Positions 8,754 through 16,010 of a stretch of 21,994 nucleotides of DNA are shown piece after piece. Origin of the DNA: JBBSTY01 sp038235385. GTDB taxonomy: Bacteria > Actinomycetota > Acidimicrobiia > Acidimicrobiales > Acidimicrobilacustridaceae. A model generated the notes under the pieces. It saw nothing but the letters and a program-made list of their open reading frames with translations, ran no database searches and was not told the DNA's origin. The first letter of the stretch is position 1. Each line of letters begins with the position of its first letter. Location of the stretch: NCBI GenBank assembly GCA_038235385.1, contig JBBSTY010000064.1, positions 1 to 21,994 of the forward strand, written 5' to 3'. The position numbers and the translations under genes are program-made.

Positions 8754-9917
8754 GTGCGAGTCCTGTTCGTGATCACGAGCCTGGGGGCAGGCGGCACCGA
8801 GCGCTCCACCGCGCTGCTGCTCCCGCTGCTCCGGTCCCGTGGCATCGAGGCGACGGTCGTCTGCCTCGTCCGCCGGGATGTGGGCGACGAGCAGACGGTG
8901 ATCGACGGTGGCTTCGACGTCCGCTTCCTCGGGTCCTCACGGTTCCTCGGCCGGGTCCGTGAGCTGCGGTCGGTGGTGCGCGACGTCGACCCTGCGTTGG
9001 TGCACACGGCCGTGTTCGACGCCGACCAGGTCGGGCGGCTGTCGGCGCTCGGGACGGGGGTGCCGGTCCTGGGGAGCCTGGTGAACACCCCCTACGTCGC
9101 CGAGCGACTCGCCGATCCGAACATCTCCCGCGCCAAGTTGTCGCTGGTCCGGGGGATCGACGCCCTCACGGCGCGCACCCTCACGTCGCACTTCCATGCG
9201 GTCACCGAAGGCGTCGCCGCAGATGCGGTGACCTCGCTCGGCATCGGGCCCGAACGCATCACCGTGGTGGAGCGTGGTCGCGATCCCGAGGTCCTGGGGT
9301 CCCGCTCGGCGACCCGCCGGTCCCGGGTCCGTGCCGGGCTCGGCCTCGATCCCGGCGCCGAGATGATCCTGGCGGTCGGCCGCCAGGAGCACCAGAAGGG
9401 CCACGTGCACCTGGTCGAGGCGCTCGCCCTGCTCGTCCACCGACGTCCCGACGCGATGGTGGTCATCGCCGGGCGGCCGGGCAACGCCACCGCTGCGCTG
9501 GAGGACGCGATCTCCCGGACCGCCCTGTCGGCGCGGGTCCGCCGCCTCGGCCACCGCGACGACGTGGCCGATCTGCTCTCCGCCGCCGACGTCTTCGCCC
9601 TGCCGTCGCGCTACGAGGGCACCGCGGGAGCCGCCATCGAGGCCCTCGCGCTGGAGACGCCGGTGGTGGCGACCGATCTCGCCGGGACGCGCGGGGTGCT
9701 GGTCGACGCCGACAACGCCCGCCTGGTTCCCGTCGGGGACCCGCCCGCGCTGGCGCGAGCGTTGGCGGCGACCCTCGAGGACCCCGCCGCGGCGATCGAC
9801 CGGGCCCGCCGTGGCCGTGCGCTCTTCGAGGAGCGCTTCACGCTCTCGGGCAGCGCCGATCGGATGGTGGCGCTCTATGCCGCGGTGGCCGAGCGCGGTC
9901 GACGCGGCGTCCGCTGA
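8754..9917 (+). CDS. GT4-family glycosyltransferase
   Basis: 387 residues, the normal length for a GT-B fold GT4 enzyme. The N-terminal Rossmann domain opens with VLFVITSLGAGGTERST (3-19), the acceptor-side glycine loop. The C-terminal donor domain starts at MILAVGRQEHQKG (204-216), with Arg210 and Lys215 in the usual phosphate-binding positions. The EX7E motif is EGTAGAAIE (288-296), inside FALPSRYEGTAGAAIEA. The enzyme is expected to be cytoplasmic or membrane-associated and to move a sugar from a nucleotide donor to a lipid-linked intermediate with retention. It lies 32 bp downstream of the GNAT-like gene in the same direction and is followed by a convergent GT2 gene. Sugar specificity cannot be read from sequence. 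Confidence 0.93.
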   Translation: MRVLFVITSLGAGGTERSTALLLPLLRSRGIEATVVCLVRRDVGDEQTVIDGGFDVRFLGSSRFLGRVRELRSVVRDVDPALVHTAVFDADQVGRLSALGTGVPVLGSLVNTPYVAERLADPNISRAKLSLVRGIDALTARTLTSHFHAVTEGVAADAVTSLGIGPERITVVERGRDPEVLGSRSATRRSRVRAGLGLDPGAEMILAVGRQEHQKGHVHLVEALALLVHRRPDAMVVIAGRPGNATAALEDAISRTALSARVRRLGHRDDVADLLSAADVFALPSRYEGTAGAAIEALALETPVVATDLAGTRGVLVDADNARLVPVGDPPALARALAATLEDPAAAIDRARRGRALFEERFTLSGSADRMVALYAAVAERGRRGVR

Positions 9918-9936
9918 TCATCCGCTGATCGTCGTC

Positions 9937-9968
9937 GTGTCGTGTCGTTCCCGGCGGTGTCGTGTCGT
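9937..9968. repeat. 12-bp direct repeat between convergent genes
   Basis: GTGTCGTGTCGT occurs at 9937-9948 and again at 9957-9968. Just before it, CCGCTGATC is repeated at 9911-9919 and 9922-9930, across the GT4 stop. These are direct repeats, not a hairpin, so no terminator is claimed in this 74-bp gap. Confidence 0.7.
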
Positions 9969-9991
9969 GGGGGTGCGCAGGGGGGGTCCGC

Positions 9992-10912
9992 TCAGCTGCG
10001 GGGCCAGCGCCGGCGCCGAAGGCTCGGGACCGTCGAGACGACGAGCCGTCCGAGGTGGCGCAGGTTGGTGGGGTCGGTGCGCACGGCGCGCACGAAGCAC
10101 CGTTGCGCCAGCCGGGTCCGATCGAGCCGGGCCGCGGCCACGCCGGCGATGGCCCAGTAGCGAGCGTGCAGATCGCGATCACGGGCGAGACGCTGCTCGT
10201 GCACGTCGAGGAGGTACATGGCCGATTCGAGCCGGGCCCGAGGGGTGTTGGCGTTGCTCCCGTGTGCGTCCGGGATGACCACCGTCATCAACGGGCGATC
10301 CACGGTGGCGGTGCGAACCGGTCCGTTCGAGCCGAGGTGCCCGGTGAGGCGCATGCCCAGGTCGGTGTTCTCGCTGTAGCGCAGCGCGGGCGCGTAGCCC
10401 CCCACGGCCGAGAACGCCGACCGCTCCACGGCGAACATCCCCGGGTTGAACAACCCGGTGACATCCTCGAAGGCGGGTCCGAGCGGCACCGGGACCCACG
10501 GCCGGTCGCGCCCGTCGGGCCCGATGGCGTGGGCGGACGCGAAGGCGAGCCGGGCGCCGTGGTCCAGCGCCCGTCCGAGCTCGACCAGCCATCGGGGGTC
10601 GACCTCGTCGTCGCAGTCGAGGAACACCAGCCACCGGCCCGTGGCATGGGCGGCGCCGAGGTTCCTCGCGGCGGAGACCCCGCTGTTGGGCTGGCGCAGG
10701 ACCTGCACCCGAGGGTCGCTTCCGGCGACGGCACGGGCGAGCGGCCCGGTCGGGTCCACCGAACCGTCGTCGACCACGATGATCTCGGTGGTGCCGTCGC
10801 CGCCGCGGTCGTGTTCGTCGGCGGCCCGGCGCACGCTCGCCAACGTGGCGTCGACGGTGGACGCGCGCTCGTAGGCCGGGATCACCACGCTGAACCGCGC
10901 ATCGCTCGTCAT
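9992..10912 (-). CDS. GT2-family glycosyltransferase
   Basis: 306 residues from ATG 10912. It has the GT-A family 2 signatures: FSVVIPAYERASTVDATL (7-24), the nucleotide-binding IIVVDDGSVDPT (44-55), the NSGVSAARNLG segment (76-86), the metal-binding FLDCDDEVD (97-105) as the DXD equivalent, and an acceptor-side GGYAPALRYSENTDLGMRL (171-189). No membrane spans are seen, and the C-terminus is Arg-rich (RRRRWPRS). The enzyme should transfer a sugar from a nucleotide donor with inversion during repeat-unit assembly. It is a single-gene minus-strand unit between two plus-strand groups, divergent from the GT2-GT4 fusion gene. TACACT lies 9 nt before its ATG. Confidence 0.93.
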   Translation of the reverse strand: MTSDARFSVVIPAYERASTVDATLASVRRAADEHDRGGDGTTEIIVVDDGSVDPTGPLARAVAGSDPRVQVLRQPNSGVSAARNLGAAHATGRWLVFLDCDDEVDPRWLVELGRALDHGARLAFASAHAIGPDGRDRPWVPVPLGPAFEDVTGLFNPGMFAVERSAFSAVGGYAPALRYSENTDLGMRLTGHLGSNGPVRTATVDRPLMTVVIPDAHGSNANTPRARLESAMYLLDVHEQRLARDRDLHARYWAIAGVAAARLDRTRLAQRCFVRAVRTDPTNLRHLGRLVVSTVPSLRRRRWPRS

Positions 10913-10927
10913 CGGCGCGGCAGTGTA
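10912..10927 (-). promoter_or_regulatory. Candidate near-leaderless promoter of the minus-strand GT2 gene
   Basis: TACACT (10927-10922 on the minus strand) fits TANNNT and is 9 nt before the ATG at 10912. No Shine-Dalgarno is seen between them. Confidence 0.5.
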
Positions 10928-10967
10928 GGCAGGCCGGTCGACCGTCGTCGGTCGGAGCTCGCGCCTG

Positions 10968-10995
10968 GAGCATCGGGCCCGGAGCGTCGGGCCCG
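10968..10995. repeat. 14-bp tandem duplication in divergent intergenic region
   Basis: GAGCATCGGGCCCG is followed directly by GAGCGTCGGGCCCG, one mismatch, each with a GGGCCC palindrome. It lies in the 131-bp region between the divergent GT2 and GT2-GT4 genes and is of no known role. Confidence 0.7.
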
Positions 10996-11043
10996 GCGGA
11001 TCCGGGCGCGGGCCCAGCGGGCGCCATGTGCTTTGATGAGCCG

Positions 11044-13032
11044 GTGTCCGAGATCGACCATCCGCTGTTCTCGGTGGTCATCCCCACCCACGACCGGGCG
11101 GATCTGCTGCCCCGGGCGATCGCCTCGGTGCTCGGGCAGACGGTGGGTGATCTCGAGGTCATCGTGGTCGACGATGCCGGGAGCCAGCCGGTCGACGTCC
11201 CTCCCGATCCCCGTGTGCGGGTGGTCCGCCGCACCACCAACGGAGGCGCGGGTGCCGCCCGGAACACCGGCGTCGACCTGGCCACCGGCCGCTACGTCGC
11301 CTTCCTCGACGACGACGACGTGTGGGTCCCGGATCGGCTGGAGCTCGCCCTCGCGGGACTGGCCCGCGCCCCGATCGCCATCTGCTGGACCCGGTACGCC
11401 GACGAGCCGGCGGCGCCGAAGCGGCTGCTCGACGGCGACGTCGGCGACACCATCCTCGACGCGGTGACGCCCTCGCTCGACGTCACCGCACTCGACCGGG
11501 GCGTCTACGTGCCCCACGATGAGCGCTACCGCGCCAGCGAGGACGTCGAGTGGTGGTTGCGCCAGGCGGCGGTCGCTCCCGTGGCCACCGTCGGCCGGAC
11601 CGGGGCGGTCGTGCGGCGGTCCTCGGATGGCAACGCTCCAGAGGTCATCGCCGCCCGCGCCGCGGACGGACGCCGGATCCTCGACGAGCATCGTGCGTGG
11701 TTCCGCGCCCACCCCCGAGCGGCGGCGATGCGATGGCAGCGGATCGGGCTGGCGTCGTCGGGTGCCGGCGATGCGGTGGCCGCCCGAGCGGCGTTCCGCC
11801 GCTCGTTCCGGTTGCGTCCCGGCGTTCGCCCGGCGGTGCACCTGGCACGAGCCTGGCGGAGTGCGCCGGCCGATCGGGATCGATCCGGGGCGCCCATCGA
11901 GCGGTCGCCGGGCCGTCGCCTCCGGGTCCTCCAGGTGATCACCGACACCGATCGCCGAGGCGCGCAGGTCTTCGCCACCGACCTCCATGCCGCGCTCGAG
12001 GCCAGGGGTCACCGGATCACCACGGTCTCGCTGGCCCCGGGCCACGAGGAGGCCGGCGGGCCCCGCCTCGACATCGACGAGCTCGGTCCGACCCGGCTCG
12101 CACCGTCGACGCTCCTCTCGCTCCGACGCGAGGCCATCGATCACGACGTGGTCATCGCCCACGGTTCGAGCACGCTGCCAGCGTGCGCCGTCGCGCTGGT
12201 CGCATCTCGTCGACCGTTCGTCTACCGCCAGATCAGCGACTCGCTCTTCTGGGCGCCCGACCGGCGTCGTCAGGCACGCGTGCGTGCCTTCCTCGCCCGG
12301 GCTGCGGCCGTGGTGGCGCTGTCGCCCGATCAGGCCGAGGTGCTCCGATCGCACTTCGCGGTTCCCGCCGAGAAGGTGACGGTCGTGCCCAACGGCGTGC
12401 CGGCCGCCGCCTTCCCCGTCGTGGATCAGACCGACCGGCGCGCCGCGCGGACGGCGTTCGACATCACGCCCGATGCCCGGGTGGTCCTGTCGATCTCCGC
12501 GTTGGTGCCGGAGAAGGGCGTCGACCTCCTCATCGACGCCGTCGGCACGCTCGACGACCCGACTCTGCACCTCCTGGTCGCCGGGGACGGACCCGAGCGC
12601 GCCGACCTCGTTCGCCGGGCGACCGACCTCGGCGCTCGCGTCCGTTTCCTGGGCAGCGTCGCCGATGCCCGTCTCGCCTACGCGGCAGCCGATGTCCTGG
12701 TGCTCGCCAGTCGTGGCGGCGACAGCATGCCGGCCACGCTGATCGAGGCGGCGTTCTGCGGGGTGCCGGTCATCGCCACGCCGGTGGGTGCGATCGCCGA
12801 TGTGGTGGTCGACGGCGAGACGGGCGTGCTGGTCCCGGTGGATGATGCCGCCGCGCTGGCCGGGGCCATCTCGCAGGTGTTCGCCGACCCGGTCGAGACC
12901 CGTGCGAGGGCGGTCAGAGCTCGCCTCCGGGCCCTGCAGGAGCACGAGATCAGCGCGGTCGCCGAACGGTGGGAGCGCGTGCTCCGATCGACGGTCGGGT
13001 CCCGGGTGGCCGGTCGGACGGCCGACCCGTGA
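11044..13032 (+). CDS. Two-domain glycosyltransferase, GT2-GT4 fusion
   Basis: 662 residues from GTG 11044; an in-frame ATG at 11026 would add six. Residues about 7-230 are a GT2 domain: LFSVVIPTHDRADLLPRAI, EVIVVDDAGS, GGAGAARNTG and the acidic FLDDDDVW as DXD, with SEDVEWWLRQ as the acceptor-side motif. A helical linker (about 210-285) leads to a GT4 domain that starts at RLRVLQVITDTDRRGAQ. This continues through VTVVPNGVP and LSISALVPEKGVDLL to the EX7E region, which reads GGDSMPATLIEA with Asp in place of the first Glu. The fusion has no internal stop or frameshift, and its two catalytic units could add consecutive sugars. The next gene starts in a GTGA overlap. The GT2 part lacks membrane spans. 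Start choice is uncertain between 11026 and 11044. Confidence 0.9.
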   Translation: MSEIDHPLFSVVIPTHDRADLLPRAIASVLGQTVGDLEVIVVDDAGSQPVDVPPDPRVRVVRRTTNGGAGAARNTGVDLATGRYVAFLDDDDVWVPDRLELALAGLARAPIAICWTRYADEPAAPKRLLDGDVGDTILDAVTPSLDVTALDRGVYVPHDERYRASEDVEWWLRQAAVAPVATVGRTGAVVRRSSDGNAPEVIAARAADGRRILDEHRAWFRAHPRAAAMRWQRIGLASSGAGDAVAARAAFRRSFRLRPGVRPAVHLARAWRSAPADRDRSGAPIERSPGRRLRVLQVITDTDRRGAQVFATDLHAALEARGHRITTVSLAPGHEEAGGPRLDIDELGPTRLAPSTLLSLRREAIDHDVVIAHGSSTLPACAVALVASRRPFVYRQISDSLFWAPDRRRQARVRAFLARAAAVVALSPDQAEVLRSHFAVPAEKVTVVPNGVPAAAFPVVDQTDRRAARTAFDITPDARVVLSISALVPEKGVDLLIDAVGTLDDPTLHLLVAGDGPERADLVRRATDLGARVRFLGSVADARLAYAAADVLVLASRGGDSMPATLIEAAFCGVPVIATPVGAIADVVVDGETGVLVPVDDAAALAGAISQVFADPVETRARAVRARLRALQEHEISAVAERWERVLRSTVGSRVAGRTADP

Positions 13033-13982
13033 CGGTCGTGCCGATCGGGCCCCGACCCCGTGGTCGGGTCCCGAGCCTGGTGAGCGTCGTCATCCCGGCC
13101 CGCAACAGCGCCGCGACCCTTCGCGACCAGATCGACGCGCTGCGCCGTCAGGACCCCTCCCCGCCGTGGGAGCTCCTCCTCGCCGACAACGGATCGACCG
13201 ACGGCACCGTTGCGCTCTTCGGCGCCGCGACGGGCGGGGACGACCGGGCCGCAGGCCCGACGCCCTGGGTCCGGGCGCGGGTCGTCGATGCGTCGGCGCG
13301 GACGGGCTCGGCGCACGCCCGCAACGTCGGCGCGGAGGAGGCCGACGGGGACCTGTACTGCTTCTGCGACGCCGACGACGTGGTCGACCGGGTGTGGCTG
13401 GCCGAGCTGGTGCGCGTCGCCGCCGACCACCACCTCGTGGGTGGCCGCCTCGAGACCGAGCGGTTGAACTCGGCGAAGGTGCGGGGATGGCGAGCGGCGC
13501 CATCGACATCGGCGGGCTCCTCGCCGACGTTCGCACCGACGGGGAACCTGGCGATCTGGGCCGATTGCTTCGATGCGCTCGGCGGCCTCGACGAGGGATA
13601 CCTGAAGTCCCACGACGTCGAGCTGTCGGCTCGGGCGCTGGCCGCGGGTGCCTCGCTGGGCTTCGCCCCGGATGCGGTGGTGCACTACCGGTTCCGCTCG
13701 ACGCTGCGTGGCCTCGCCCGCCAGTCCTACCGCGGTGGCCGGGCCACCGTGCAGATGGGCGAGACCCACCCCGGTCGCGACGCGCCGCTCGGTGCCCGCG
13801 ACGCCGTGCAGCGGATCGGGTGGTCGGTGGCGCGCGCGCCGTACCTCGTGGTGGCCGCCCGGCGCGGGCTCTGGGTCCGCAGGACCGCCGAGGCCGCGGG
13901 GATCACCGTGGCGCTCGCGCGGCGCGCCGTCGGCCGGCGACGAACGACGACGCGACCCGCCGACCGGTCGGTGGACCGATGA
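13029..13982 (+). CDS. GT2-family glycosyltransferase
   Basis: 317 residues from GTG 13029, overlapping the upstream TGA as GTGA; the frame is open to 12969 but that part lies inside the fusion gene. GT2 signatures are VSVVIPARNSAATLRDQ (18-34), LLLADNGSTDGT (49-60), HARNVGAEEADG (96-107) and CFCDADDVVDRVW (111-123) with the DXD at 114-116. Later comes GGLDEGYLKSHDVELSARA (185-203), where the His-Asp-Val-Glu acts as the usual acceptor-side acidic motif. It closely resembles the GT2 gene at 16001 (shared TLRDQ-ALRRQ start, DADDVV, LxxERLN), so the two are probably paralogues. The next gene starts in an ATGA overlap, so it is part of a coupled run. Confidence 0.92.
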   Translation: MTVVPIGPRPRGRVPSLVSVVIPARNSAATLRDQIDALRRQDPSPPWELLLADNGSTDGTVALFGAATGGDDRAAGPTPWVRARVVDASARTGSAHARNVGAEEADGDLYCFCDADDVVDRVWLAELVRVAADHHLVGGRLETERLNSAKVRGWRAAPSTSAGSSPTFAPTGNLAIWADCFDALGGLDEGYLKSHDVELSARALAAGASLGFAPDAVVHYRFRSTLRGLARQSYRGGRATVQMGETHPGRDAPLGARDAVQRIGWSVARAPYLVVAARRGLWVRRTAEAAGITVALARRAVGRRRTTTRPADRSVDR

Positions 13983-14953
13983 GCCGCGTGGTCTCGTTGG
14001 TGGGGCACCGTGACCACCTGGTCAAGGCGTCGACGAGCGGGTTCTACGCGGCGATGGCAGAGCAGTTCGACCTGCGGGTCACCTTCGTCGAGGACGGTTG
14101 GCCCGAGACCGTCACCGACATCGACGGACACCTCGACGCCGAGATCTGCTTGTGGTTCGTCCGGTTCCGTCGCCTGCGTGAGCGCCCGGCGTTCGACTGG
14201 GGGTCCTTCTCCGGTCGTCGGGTCATGTACGACTTCGACACCAACGCCAACTACCACCTGCTGTCGGTCGGCGAGTACCGCGGCGAGTGGCCCGAGGTGT
14301 TCCGTCGCCACCGGTTCGACACCTTGGTCTGCACGGGCAAGGCGGTCACCGAGATGCTCCGCGCCGACGGCGTCCATGCTGTGTGGTTGCCGAAGGGCTA
14401 CGACCCGGCGCGCCTGCACCCACTGGGCGCGACGCGTGCCGGGCTCTGCGAGTTCGGCCAGAGCTACCCCTCACGCCGGGCGATGCGAGCCGAGCTCGAC
14501 CGTGCCGGCGTGCCTTACACCCGCTTCTCCGACCACGACGGTCTGAACGATCAGCTCAACCGGTACCTGGGGTGCCTGATCTGCAACCGCGCCGGTGCGG
14601 TGGGACGCGGCCCGGCGCGGCTCGTCAACCGCGTGTGGCCCACCCGTGGGATCCGGCTGGCCCCCGGGATCGAACCGATGGGCAAGAACTTCGAGGTGGC
14701 GGCGGCCGGATGCGCTCCGATCGCCGATTGGATCCCCGAGCTGGCCGATCTCGGGTTCGTCGACGGCGAGACCATGGTGGCGTAGGAGTCGTTCGACGAG
14801 CTCGTCTAACGGTGCCGGCACTACCTGGCCGATCCGACCGCGCTCGCGTCGATCGGCGAGCGCGCGGCCACGCTCACGGCGGCGCGCCACACGTGGGTCG
14901 AGCGGGTGGCGGCGCTGGGCCCGCTGCTCGACGCCGATCCGCCGTCGACGTGA
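13979..14953 (+). pseudogene. CgeB-like glycosyltransferase broken by two in-frame stops (TAG, TAA)
   Basis: The ATG overlaps the upstream TGA (ATGA). The first 268 codons read through a normal protein: VSLVGHRDHLVKAS (5-18), MYDFDTNANYHL (83-94), VWLPKGYDPARLHP (135-148) and the donor-site segment APGIEPMGKNFEVAAAGCAP (228-247). This last part fits CgeB-like or GT1-like enzymes of polysaccharide loci. TAG at 14783-14785 then ends the frame, but the same frame continues as ESFDELV, TAA (14807-14809) and RCRHYLADPTALASIGERA to TGA at 14951-14953. That continuation is the expected C-terminal helix pair of this family, so about 56 residues are lost. The 268-residue product keeps most of the donor-binding region, so partial function is possible. 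The mutations, or sequence errors, are recent, because the downstream codons still look coding. Confidence 0.88.
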
Positions 14954-14954
14954 C

Positions 14955-14974
14955 CGCGAGCCAACGGGCTCGTG
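14955..14974. terminator. Hairpin between convergent genes
   Basis: An 8-bp stem (one G-U pair) closes an AACG tetraloop: CGCGAGCC / GGCTCGTG. It lies directly after the final TGA of the broken glycosyltransferase frame and one base before the stop of the convergent sulfotransferase gene. There is no T tract on either side, so it would be a GC-type bidirectional terminator, as is usual in high-GC bacteria. Confidence 0.6.
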
Positions 14975-14975
14975 C

Positions 14976-15743
14976 TCACCGACGTCCGGCGAGCTCGCAG
15001 AGGGTGGCGTAGACCTGCGCCGTGGCCCGGGGGAGCCGGCCCGGGCGGGTGTCGTCGGAGGACCGGCCGACCGCCGCATCGGCGAACGTCCGGTCGACGT
15101 GCGCGTCGAGCAGGTCGTCGAGGCGGTCGAGGGATGATCGGTCCACCACCTGGTCGTAGTGCAGGAACAGCCAGTCGCCCCGGCGGTGGTGGCGTTCGAG
15201 GATGTGGCGGTACATCAGCGTCCAGACCCGCAGCACCTGGTTCCGGTCGATGCGCAGGTCGCGGAGGTACCGGGCCTCGCGCACCTCTCGCAACACGCTC
15301 TCGGCCGTTCGGCCCGGCTCCCGGAACACGCACACCTGGGCGGCGGGCACGGCCAGGGCGTCCTGCCAGATGTCGAGGGTGTAGGAGAAGCGTGGGTCCT
15401 TCAGGCAGAAGGGCTGGTGGGACACGGCCGACGCGATGCGGGCGGTGATGGCCGGGTCGGTCACGATCCGTGCGTCGAGGGGGAGGGGAGCGAGCCACCG
15501 CTGGCCGTGGCGCGTGCGGTGGCGGAACAGCGCCGCCGCCGGACCCGCGGGTCGGGCGCGAACGACGCGATCGAGCAGGTCCTCGTTGATCCGGTTGACC
15601 TCGCGATCCTCGAAGAACCCCTTGGGGTTGGCCGGCCGGGCCCCGATCAGGTCGTCGCCGACGTGGTAGCCGGCACCGGCGATCGCCCCCGCGACCATGC
15701 TCGTGCCGCTGCGCCCGGCCCCCAGCACGAAGCAGTTCCGCAT
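14976..15743 (-). CDS. Sulfotransferase family protein
   Basis: 255 residues from ATG 15743. The P-loop-like 5'-phosphosulfate-binding motif LGAGRSGTSM (7-16) opens the protein. The 3'-phosphate region is probably VCVFREPGRTAESVL (137-151), with Arg141 and Ser149 as candidate PAPS ligands. CLKDPRFSY (113-121) fits the segment after the active-site loop. The enzyme is expected to move sulfate from PAPS to a hydroxyl of a sugar or glycolipid. It is convergent with the broken glycosyltransferase gene and divergent from the GT2 gene at 16001, and it has its own promoter-like sequence. This implies an optional sulfation of the polysaccharide built here. PAPS-synthesis genes are not in the window. 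Acceptor specificity is inferred only from context. Confidence 0.88.
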   Translation of the reverse strand: MRNCFVLGAGRSGTSMVAGAIAGAGYHVGDDLIGARPANPKGFFEDREVNRINEDLLDRVVRARPAGPAAALFRHRTRHGQRWLAPLPLDARIVTDPAITARIASAVSHQPFCLKDPRFSYTLDIWQDALAVPAAQVCVFREPGRTAESVLREVREARYLRDLRIDRNQVLRVWTLMYRHILERHHRRGDWLFLHYDQVVDRSSLDRLDDLLDAHVDRTFADAAVGRSSDDTRPGRLPRATAQVYATLCELAGRR

Positions 15744-15827
15744 GGCTCCCGTTCGGGCTCGACGATGGATGTGGCCTCGTGCCGGCCGACCCGATCTGGT
15801 GGTCGGGTCGATCGGACAGGCACGCCG

Positions 15828-15856
15828 ATCCTACGGTCCGGCCGATCCAGGGTCAG
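15828..15856 (-). promoter_or_regulatory. Sulfotransferase promoter candidate (-35 CTGACC, 17 bp, -10 TAGGAT)
   Basis: On the minus strand CTGACC (15856-15851) and TAGGAT (15833-15828) are separated by exactly 17 bp. The -35 matches TTGACA at four of six positions and the -10 fits TANNNT. A start near 15821 would leave a leader of about 78 nt before ATG 15743. Confidence 0.5.
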
Positions 15857-15908
15857 GCCGATCCCGCCGTCGGCGTGGTCGGCGGAGCCGGTCGGATGGG
15901 CGCACGAC

Positions 15909-15914
15909 TACGAT
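15909..15914 (+). promoter_or_regulatory. Candidate -10 element (TACGAT) of the right-hand operon
   Basis: TACGAT on the plus strand lies 9 nt before an ATG at 15924, the same geometry as at 7720, 10927 and nearly 2365. That ATG is not in the frame of the GT2 gene but opens a 28-codon frame that overlaps the GT2 start. No -35 is recognisable. Confidence 0.45.
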
Positions 15915-15923
15915 CATCCATCC

Positions 15924-16010
15924 ATGTCCGCGAGGTCCGAGCTCCCGGCGGCGCCTCGCGCCGAGCGATCCCGAGCCCACCCGACCGGGGGTGCGTCGGC
16001 GTGGACCTGA
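15924..16010 (+). CDS. Possible 28-residue leader peptide upstream of GT2
   Basis: ATG 15924 opens a 28-codon frame that ends in TGA at 16008-16010, overlapping the GTG start of the GT2 gene at 16001 by 10 bp. A TACGAT element lies 9 nt before this ATG, so a leaderless transcript would begin at or next to it. The peptide (start MSARSELPAAPRAER) is Ala/Arg/Pro-rich with no known motif. It may couple translation to the GT2 gene, or it may be a chance open frame; there is no similarity evidence. Confidence 0.3.
   Translation: MSARSELPAAPRAERSRAHPTGGASAWT

Noticed and set aside
9937..9968. Terminator between the convergent GT4 and GT2 genes
   Set aside because: The repeats are direct and not inverted, and no stem with a reasonable loop was found in the 74-bp gap.
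10909..12945. 678-codon minus-strand open frame opposite the GT2-GT4 fusion
   Set aside because: It has no recognisable motif, while the plus strand has full GT2 and GT4 signatures.
15895..16000. ATG 15895 as the start of the GT2 gene
   Set aside because: The added 35 residues are unlike GT2 N-termini, and the candidate -10 lies downstream of this ATG. GTG 16001 places the first beta strand at residue 2.
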